Below, piece after piece: positions 46,394 through 52,228 of a DNA stretch of 52,228 nt. The translations under genes were made by a program, and so were the position numbers. The notes beneath the pieces are model-generated. The model made no database searches, was not told the DNA's origin, and saw nothing but the letters and a program-made list of their open reading frames with translations. Each line of letters begins with the position of its first letter. Position 1 is the first letter of the stretch. Source of the DNA: JBCBEX01 sp038528235 (GTDB taxonomy: Bacteria; Bacteroidota; Rhodothermia; Rhodothermales; Rubricoccaceae); assembly GCA_038528235.1 (NCBI GenBank), contig JBCBEX010000021.1, positions 1-52,228 on the forward strand, in the 5' to 3' direction.

Positions 46394-47629
46394 ATGCGAC
46401 TTCTCCTCCCTCTACTTGCCCTCGTCCTCCTGCTTCCGGCCTGCGGGAGTGGCACGGACGACGGCGTCACGACGGTTCGCATCTGGCACCTCAAGGACGC
46501 CGAGGAGCGCGTCGTGCTGGAAGAGGCCGCGAAGCGCTACTCCGAGGCCAACCCGGACGTAAACGTCGAGGTGCTCTACAAAGACACCGAGGAACTGCGC
46601 AACCACTATGTCTTCGGAGCCATCGGCGGCAAGGGGCCGGACATGATCTACGGCCCGGCGGACAACGTGGGCCTCTACGCGCTTACTGAGACCGCGATGG
46701 CGCTCCAGGACCGCGTCGACCCGGCGTTCGTCGAGCGCTTTGAGGAGGACGGCCTGCTCTTCTGGGGCGATAGCCTGCTGCTCGTCGCCGACCAGCTTGG
46801 CTCGCACCTCACGTTCGTCTACAACAAGACGCTCATGCCCGAGCCGCCCGCCACGCTGGGCGAACTCGTGGCGATGGCGCCGGACCTCACCGTGGACGCC
46901 GACGGCGACGGGCGGCCCGAGCAGTACGCACTCACGTGGAACTACACCGAGCCGTTCTTCCTCGTCCCGTTCCTCTCCGGCTTCGGCGGCTGGATGCTCG
47001 ACGAGAGCGGCACGCCGACGCTCGACACGCCCGAGATGGTCAACGCCATCCAGTTCGTCCTCGACCTGCGCGACGAGCACCAGGTGATTCCGCGGGAGAG
47101 CGACTACAACATCGCCGAGACGCTCTTCAAGGAGGGCCGCGCCGCCGCCGTCATCAACGGCCCGTGGGCCTGGGGCGGCTACGCCGAAGCGGGCGTCGAC
47201 TTCGGCATGGCGCGCATCCCGTACAACACCGAGACCGGCATCTGGCCTGCGCCCATCGTCTCGGCGCGCGGCTACTCCGTGAATGCCGCCGTCACCGACG
47301 AGAAGCTCCCGCTGGTCTTAGACGTGCTCGACTATCTGACGGGCGAGGAGGTGCAGCGGCAGATGGTGCGCGACCTCTTCGCCATCCCCACGCTTAAGAC
47401 GGTCCGCCGCGACACGGTGCTGATGCAGAGCAACGAGTTCGTGCAGCAGTCGCTCCGCCAAGCCGAAGTCGCCAAGTCGATGCCGACCGAGCCGCAACTC
47501 CGGCAGATCTGGGACGGCATGCGCGGGCCGTACCAACTCGTGATGAACGGCAACGTCTCCGCCGAGGAGGGCGCGCGCCTGATGCAGAAGCAAGCCGAAG
47601 AGCTCATCGCCGACACGTTTGATTCATAG
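46394..47629 (+). CDS. Maltodextrin-type ABC transporter substrate-binding lipoprotein
   Basis: The 411-residue extracytoplasmic solute-binding protein belongs to family 1 (MalE-like). Signal MRLLLPLLALVLLLPAC gives a lipid anchor at cysteine 17. The mature chain shows VRIWHLKDAEERVVLEEAAKRYSEANPDVNVEVLY, KGPDMIYGPADNVGLYA, and FKEGRAAAVINGPWAWGGYAEAGVDFGMARIPYN, the ligand-cleft region of maltose/maltodextrin binding proteins. The ATG at 46394 is chosen because it starts the signal sequence. It precedes the permease gene by about 70 bp. Maltodextrin as ligand is inferred from the neighbouring amylases. Confidence 0.92.
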   Translation: MRLLLPLLALVLLLPACGSGTDDGVTTVRIWHLKDAEERVVLEEAAKRYSEANPDVNVEVLYKDTEELRNHYVFGAIGGKGPDMIYGPADNVGLYALTETAMALQDRVDPAFVERFEEDGLLFWGDSLLLVADQLGSHLTFVYNKTLMPEPPATLGELVAMAPDLTVDADGDGRPEQYALTWNYTEPFFLVPFLSGFGGWMLDESGTPTLDTPEMVNAIQFVLDLRDEHQVIPRESDYNIAETLFKEGRAAAVINGPWAWGGYAEAGVDFGMARIPYNTETGIWPAPIVSARGYSVNAAVTDEKLPLVLDVLDYLTGEEVQRQMVRDLFAIPTLKTVRRDTVLMQSNEFVQQSLRQAEVAKSMPTEPQLRQIWDGMRGPYQLVMNGNVSAEEGARLMQKQAEELIADTFDS

Positions 47630-47698
47630 GGCTGCGTGCTCTCGGCAGTCGGCGGACGGGCCGACGGCGGGGAGCCGACAGCCGAGCCCCTCGCTCTC

Positions 47699-48718
47699 AT
47701 GACCGAAGCCCCACCGGAAGCACTCGCTCTGACGCAGGAGGAAGAGGCGCGCGACGCCGCCATCGCCGCGCTTGCCGCGAGCGAGTCGGACGGGGCGCGG
47801 CTGGCGCGGACCGCGAAGCCGCCACGGATGAGCGAGGAGGCGCGCTTCAAGTGGTTCCTCGCCTTCCTGCTCGGCCCGACAGCGCTGATCGTCCTCGCCG
47901 TGGTCGCCTACCCGTTCTTCTACAACGTGGCGATCTCGTTCTCGAACATGAACATCTATCACCTGCGTGATTGGGAGTTTATCGGGCTGAGTCAATACGC
48001 CTCCGTGCTCGCCGACGGGCGCGTGTGGAGCATCCTCGTCAAGACGATCATCTGGACGTTCTCTGGCGTGTTCTTCCACGTGGCGCTGGGCGTCTTCCTC
48101 GCGGTCATCCTGCATGAGAAGTTTATCCGCGGCAAGAGCGCGTGGCGCATCCTGCTCATCCTGCCGTGGGCGGTCCCGCAGTACATCACCGCGCTCACGT
48201 GGCGCGGCATGTTCAACTACGAGTACGGCGCGATCAACCTCATCATTACGAAGTACATGAACCTCCCCGCCGTCGAATGGCTGACGAGCCCGACGGAGGC
48301 GTTCCTCGCGGTGATCCTGACCAACGTGTGGCTCGGCTTCCCGTTCATGATGGTGATCGCGCTCGGCGGGCTGCAGTCGATTCCGGCGGCGCTCTACGAG
48401 GCGGCCGACGTGGACGGGGCCTCAGCGTGGGACAAGTTCTGGAACATCACCGCGCCGCTCCTCAAGCCGGTCATGGTGCCCGCGATCACGCTCGGCATCG
48501 TGTGGACGTTCAACAACGTGAACGTCGTCTGGCTGGTGTCCAATGGCGGCGAGCCGAACGACCAGACGCACATCCTGGTGTCGTACGTCTACGAGGCGGC
48601 GTTCTACATGTACCGCTTCGGCTGGGCCGCCGCGCTCTCGATGGTCATCTTTGCGATCCTATTCACGTTCACGCAGGTCTTCCTCAACCGCACGAACGCG
48701 ACGGAGTCGGTCTACTAA
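47699..48718 (+). CDS. ABC transporter permease, MalF-like
   Basis: The 339-residue inner-membrane permease has a cytoplasmic N-terminal tail of about 55 residues and roughly six membrane helices beginning FLAFLLGPTALIVLAVVAYPFFYNVAISFSNM. The ATPase-contacting EAA loop is intact: ALYEAADVDGASAWDKFWNITAPLLKP. It lacks the long periplasmic P2 loop of E. coli MalF and so resembles shorter LacF/UgpA-type MalF proteins. The following gene is not a MalG permease, and no MalK ATPase is present here. The partner subunits must be encoded elsewhere, or beyond the right edge. ATG at 47699 is preferred over 47636. Confidence 0.93.
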   Translation: MTEAPPEALALTQEEEARDAAIAALAASESDGARLARTAKPPRMSEEARFKWFLAFLLGPTALIVLAVVAYPFFYNVAISFSNMNIYHLRDWEFIGLSQYASVLADGRVWSILVKTIIWTFSGVFFHVALGVFLAVILHEKFIRGKSAWRILLILPWAVPQYITALTWRGMFNYEYGAINLIITKYMNLPAVEWLTSPTEAFLAVILTNVWLGFPFMMVIALGGLQSIPAALYEAADVDGASAWDKFWNITAPLLKPVMVPAITLGIVWTFNNVNVVWLVSNGGEPNDQTHILVSYVYEAAFYMYRFGWAAALSMVIFAILFTFTQVFLNRTNATESVY

Positions 48719-48725
48719 GGATCGG

Positions 48726-48746
48726 TCCTTCGTCCTTTGTCACTCG
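48726..48746. repeat. Three heptamers after the malF-like gene
   Basis: GTCCTTC, GTCCTTT and GTCACTC run in tandem shortly after the permease stop. A generic dispersed motif starting GTCACCCCGAGCG follows at 48769, and the palindromic element copy 3 begins at 48853. The 252-bp gap is therefore almost entirely repeat-derived. Confidence 0.5.
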
Positions 48747-48852
48747 TTGGCGGTAGCTCCACCCCCTTGTCACCCCGAGCGAACGTAGAGAGCCGAAGAG
48801 TCTTGCCCTCGCGAATGCGGGGGTACCTCGTGCCTGCGTTCTTGTTGCGCGA

Positions 48853-48971
48853 CGGCTCCCCCCGTTCTCATCGTCTCTGCGCCTGGCGACGCTCCGCTCT
48901 TCGAACTGTCCCCCTCAAAGGTGAGGGGGACAGCTTAGCCGCCGCCCAGGCGCGCCAAGCGGGGGGAGTCG
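48853..48971. repeat. Dispersed palindromic element, copy 3 (119 bp)
   Basis: Left end CGGCTCCCCCCG and right end GGGGGGAGTCG are inverted repeats with one mismatch. The central stem CTGTCCCCCTCA/TGAGGGGGACAG (48906-48917 with 48922-48933) and the GGCGCGCCAAGCG tail match copy 2. It ends at the codon where the lipoprotein signal of the next gene starts, so it sets that gene's 5' end. Confidence 0.85.
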
Positions 48972-51900
48972 TGCTGGCACTCTGCATGCTCCTGCTCGCC
49001 CTCACCGGCTGCCGGGAGACCGGCTCGCCCGCCGACGCACTGGTGGGCGTCGGCCCTGCGCTCCTCGCTGACCTCGCCGTGCCGGTGCCCGCGCTCGACG
49101 ACTTCTCGGCCGACTCGCTCGCCGTCCGCAGCATGGTCCAGAGCGACACGCGCGGCAGCTTCTTCTACGACGCCCTCAACGGCCCGCAGACGGACGACGC
49201 GATGGGCTGGAGCGTCGGCGGGTTCCGTGTGCTCGACGGCTGGCGCTGGGAGGCCGACACGATCGCGCTAGGCCCCGACCGCCGCGTCGGTGGTGCGGCA
49301 CGCCCCGACTTCGCCGTGCGCACCTACGAAGCAGCCCTGCCTGACGACGTGCTCTCCCGGCTCGCGCGCGTCTTCTCCCGCGAGAAACCCCTCACGCTCA
49401 CCGAGCAACTCACGCTCCTCGACGCTACCCGCGAGGCACCGGGCGCCCTGCTCGTGGAGGTGGCAGATTCCGTGGGTGCGCTCACGCTGAAGCCGACCGT
49501 CAGCGACCGCGGCCCGAACGGCTACAACGTCGTAGGCGAGAGCGGCGCACTCGCGGTGGCACGGGGCAACTACTTGAACCGCCGAGGCCGACGTCCGGTG
49601 TGGCTGGCGGTGCAGGCCACGGGCGGCACCGTGAGCACACGCATCGCCGAGGTCGAGCCCGACGCGGGGCGTGCGCGCGGGGTTACTGTCGGCGCGGTGA
49701 CCTTCGAGACGCCGGGGCGCGTGGCGATGGCCGTCGGGGACACGCCCGAGGAGGCCGCGGCCCGTGCCGCCGCCGCCTTGCGCGACGCTGAGACGCACCG
49801 AGCGCGCCGCGCCGAGCGCATGGCCGCGCTCCTCGATCGGACCTACGTGCGTCCGAGCGACGACCGCCAGCGCCAGGCCCTCGCCTGGACGCACCTCATG
49901 GCCGACGCCCTCGTCGTCCGTGACTCGGTGCGGACGACCGTCGCCGAGGGGCTCCCCGGCTCGCTCCGCTTCCCCGGCCGCAGCACCCTGCGCACGCTCG
50001 CCCCATTCTTCCTTGCAACCGGAGACTTCGAGACGGCCCGCGCGGTGCTCACCGCGTTCGGCCGCGCGCAGGTCTTCGACGAAAACCTCGAAACGCTCGG
50101 TCGCGCCCCGAACGCCATCGTCAACGGCCGCCCCGAGTTTGCCACCACCGACGCCACGCCCGTCTTCGGCGCCGCCGTGGCCGACTACGTCCGCGCTACC
50201 GGCGAATCCTCGCTCATCTTCGGGGAGCCGGACTACTGGTTCAAGACGGTCTTCGCCACGCGTGGCCTCTACGGTGAAAACACGCGGCGCAACGCGCTGG
50301 TGGACAGCCTCGGCTTCCTCCGCGCTGGGGCGAGGGAGACGTGGATGAGCGAACTCGACCGCACCGGGGCCCCCGTCGAGATGCAGGGCGCGCTCGTTCG
50401 GCACCTCCGCGCGATGGGCCGCTTCGCCCGCATCATGCGCGTCACCCAGCGCGCCGGGGAGTTCGAAGCCCGCGCTGATGCCCTCGAACAGCGCCTCACG
50501 CAAACGTACTTCTCCGACCGCACGGCGCCGCTCGACCGCCTCGACCGCGAGGGACGGCCTGACGCCACACTCCGTCCCAACGCGCTCATCGCGCTCGCTG
50601 ATCTCGACCTTGACCCTGAACTCGAACGGCAGGCCACGCGCCGCCTTGCTGAAGCGCTCGCCTATGAGCACGGTGTCGGCACGCAGGCACAGACCGACTC
50701 GGCGACGTTCTACCCGTACCTGCGCGCGCCGGAGTTTTTCGAGCCACCCCGCGCGGCTTTTCGGGGGCCCGCGTGGACCGCGCTTACGGCACCGCTCGTG
50801 CGTCTGATGGTGGAGCAGGGGGGCACCGCGGCAGCGCAGACCCTGACCCAGGCGCAGGCCGCGCTGCTGCTCGACCAGGGAGCTGTGGGCGGGCTTCCAG
50901 CCGTCGTCGACGCGCACCCGCACCCAGGCGAGGACCGACCCCGGACGGGCGGCTCGCCGGTGGACCTGCACGCGCTCGCGGGCTTCGTCGGCAACGCCTG
51001 GCAAGACTACCTCGGCGCGCGCTACGCGACGGCCAACCAGCTTGTCCTCGAACCGCGCTTGCCTGCGCAGTGGGGGACGACGGCTGCACGGCTCCGCCTC
51101 GGCGATGGGTTCGTTCGGGCGACGGTGACGCAGACCGAGTCGACGCTGGCGCTTGGCATCGTGCCGGAAGACCGCCTTGCCGCCAACGCCGAACTCCGCG
51201 TGCGTGCGTTCGGGCGCGAGATCGCAGTCCCGCTCGTCACGATGCAAGGCGACACGCTGGCCGTCCCGCGCGACTCGCTGAGCATCGAGGTGACGCCGAC
51301 GAGCGCGGCCGTGAACGGGGACGCCGTCGAGGTCGCGGCGACGTACGATGAGCCTGCGCCGGGCTTCTGGGACGACTTCGCGTTCGTAGTGCCGGCTGTC
51401 CGCGACCGGTACGAGGTCATGCGCCGCGTCCAGCGACGCAGCAGCCTCTCGATGGCACAGGTCCGGCGCCCACTGCCGGTCGCCCGCTCCATCCTCTCGC
51501 GCACCGACCCGGAGGGCGACGACTGGGGAGGCACTACCTCGTTCACCTACCCGACCGGCCTCCCCGATGGCGTCCTCGACGCGCGCTTCCTCGAACTCAC
51601 CGCCGACGACTCGACGACCTACTTCCGCATCGACCTCGCGCGTCCGATGCCCGACGACCGTGCCGTGCCGCTCTTCGTGGCGCTCGCTATCGACCGGGAC
51701 GACGGCGGCGCGCGGGACATCGGGCGTGGGGCGGACCTGCGCCTGCCCGGCGGCACGGGCTACGAGCACATCGTCTACGTGGGCGACGGCGTCCGCGTGG
51801 AGACGGGGCGTGGGCGGGTACTCGGGCGTCTCGAAGGCGGCGGCGCGCTCATCGAGCCCGGAGCGACGCGGCTCACGTTTGCGCTGCCGCACTACATCCT

Positions 51901-52078
51901 CCCGCGCCCGCAGCGCGGCGATGAGGTGACGCTCCTCCTCGGCGCCTATGTCCCCGGCGACGGCGTGGGCGGCTTTGCCCCGGTCGGCCGCATCGCCACC
52001 GCCAGCCAAGGCGGCGGCAAGCCCCGCGCCGACGGGGCCAACATCTACGACCTCATCACAGCCACCGTCACAAGATGA
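48971..52078 (+). CDS. Lipoprotein resembling amylo-alpha-1,6-glucosidase with a glucodextranase C-like domain
   Basis: The product is 1035 residues if started at the GTG at 48971 (VLALCMLLLALTGC, lipid anchor at cysteine 14). The frame is open upstream to 48737 through repeat DNA. The middle region resembles the GDE C-terminal (alpha,alpha-toroid) domain of glycogen debranching enzymes: FATTDATPVFGAAVADYVRATGE, GAPVEMQGALVRHLRAMGRFA and TLRPNALIALADL match their DATLWF, VEVNALW and RPNQ blocks. The last 200 residues (ILSRTDPEGDDWGGTTSFTYPTG, TTYFRIDLAR, TGYEHIVYVGDGVRV) resemble the glucodextranase C-terminal binding module. It probably trims branched maltodextrins in the periplasm. Which acids are catalytic is not certain. 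Confidence 0.82.
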   Translation: MLALCMLLLALTGCRETGSPADALVGVGPALLADLAVPVPALDDFSADSLAVRSMVQSDTRGSFFYDALNGPQTDDAMGWSVGGFRVLDGWRWEADTIALGPDRRVGGAARPDFAVRTYEAALPDDVLSRLARVFSREKPLTLTEQLTLLDATREAPGALLVEVADSVGALTLKPTVSDRGPNGYNVVGESGALAVARGNYLNRRGRRPVWLAVQATGGTVSTRIAEVEPDAGRARGVTVGAVTFETPGRVAMAVGDTPEEAAARAAAALRDAETHRARRAERMAALLDRTYVRPSDDRQRQALAWTHLMADALVVRDSVRTTVAEGLPGSLRFPGRSTLRTLAPFFLATGDFETARAVLTAFGRAQVFDENLETLGRAPNAIVNGRPEFATTDATPVFGAAVADYVRATGESSLIFGEPDYWFKTVFATRGLYGENTRRNALVDSLGFLRAGARETWMSELDRTGAPVEMQGALVRHLRAMGRFARIMRVTQRAGEFEARADALEQRLTQTYFSDRTAPLDRLDREGRPDATLRPNALIALADLDLDPELERQATRRLAEALAYEHGVGTQAQTDSATFYPYLRAPEFFEPPRAAFRGPAWTALTAPLVRLMVEQGGTAAAQTLTQAQAALLLDQGAVGGLPAVVDAHPHPGEDRPRTGGSPVDLHALAGFVGNAWQDYLGARYATANQLVLEPRLPAQWGTTAARLRLGDGFVRATVTQTESTLALGIVPEDRLAANAELRVRAFGREIAVPLVTMQGDTLAVPRDSLSIEVTPTSAAVNGDAVEVAATYDEPAPGFWDDFAFVVPAVRDRYEVMRRVQRRSSLSMAQVRRPLPVARSILSRTDPEGDDWGGTTSFTYPTGLPDGVLDARFLELTADDSTTYFRIDLARPMPDDRAVPLFVALAIDRDDGGARDIGRGADLRLPGGTGYEHIVYVGDGVRVETGRGRVLGRLEGGGALIEPGATRLTFALPHYILPRPQRGDEVTLLLGAYVPGDGVGGFAPVGRIATASQGGGKPRADGANIYDLITATVTR

Positions 52079-52228
52079 GAAGTTGGAAGTGCGAAGTTGA
52101 AAGCCAGCGCGTAGCACGTCGCCTCGATCCGCCACGACGATGAAGCGGGGCACCTTCGACCTTCGACCTTCGACCTTCGACCTTCGACCTTCGACCTTCG
52201 ACCTTCGACCTTCGACCTTCGACCTTCG
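52079..52228. repeat. Facing heptamer arrays at the right edge, with eleven perfect ACCTTCG copies
   Basis: Left arm 52079-52099: GAAGTTG, GAAGTGC, GAAGTTG. Right arm 52152-52228: eleven exact tandem ACCTTCG units, which read CGAAGGT on the opposite strand, so the two arms face each other with a GAAG-headed unit. The array runs to the last base and its true length is unknown. The 52-bp centre holds no gene. Confidence 0.9.

Noticed and set aside
49268..52153. Long minus-strand frame opposite the debranching-like gene
   Set aside because: Same reverse-frame artefact of high GC; no domain or motif recognised, while the + strand shows a lipoprotein signal and family blocks.
52152..52228. CRISPR array or telomere-like end
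   Set aside because: Units are 7 bp with no spacers, no cas genes are present, and facing degenerate arrays elsewhere show it belongs to a short-tandem-repeat class.

Overview
The window looks like chromosomal DNA of a high-GC marine or halophilic member of the Rhodothermota (Rhodothermales; the Bacteroidota superphylum). This is inferred from several traits together: signal peptides followed by type IX secretion (T9SS) C-terminal sorting domains (YPNPF-type), a TonB-dependent receptor with a carboxypeptidase-regulatory-like N-terminal domain, a PorV/PorQ-type outer membrane protein, a bacterial GGGP synthase, and GC-rich coding. No rRNA, confident tRNA, CRISPR array, transposase or phage gene was seen. 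Both ends look like assembly break points. The left end is a 76-bp perfect inverted repeat that cuts off an aminotransferase gene, and the right end is eleven perfect copies of a 7-bp unit, so the window may be a whole contig.

The left half (about 1-27500) is mostly housekeeping in small transcription units: a DegT-type aminotransferase, a DUF202 protein, a GNAT acetyltransferase, two exported proteins, a HerA/DUF87-type ATPase, recN, a gcvP unit, uvrC, a GH18-like hydrolase, a MarR regulator, a sirtuin, alaS, a hybrid histidine kinase, a DUF4260 membrane protein, GGGP synthase and an SGNH hydrolase with TPRs. alaS carries a block of about 300 bp that is clearly less GC-rich than the rest of the gene. 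A small membrane-protein gene (24995-25429) also looks foreign in composition.

The right half (27561-52078) reads as a maltodextrin/starch utilisation locus, all on the + strand. A LacI-family regulator has a clear promoter and two identical 14-bp operator-like sites. It is followed by a two-domain PpiC-type foldase lipoprotein, a TonB-dependent receptor, a 1340-residue exported protein with DNDGDG repeats, a PorV-like protein, a modular carbohydrate-binding T9SS protein, a T9SS-exported GH13 amylase, a second periplasmic GH13 enzyme, a MalE-like lipoprotein, a MalF-like permease and a debranching-enzyme-like lipoprotein. The inferred flow is starch binding and cleavage outside or on the cell, TonB-driven uptake, periplasmic trimming and ABC import. 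MalG and MalK are not in the window.

The most unusual non-genic structure is a set of short degenerate tandem arrays (period 7 or 8 bp) arranged as facing inverted pairs. Each locus has its own repeat unit. One pair brackets a four-helix-bundle (23S IVS-type) gene inside the starch operon, and its right arm forms part of the signal peptide of the next gene. A second family of about 93-119 bp palindromic elements with GGCTCCCCCC termini occurs three times, and REP-like GTCATCCCCGC pairs occur twice.
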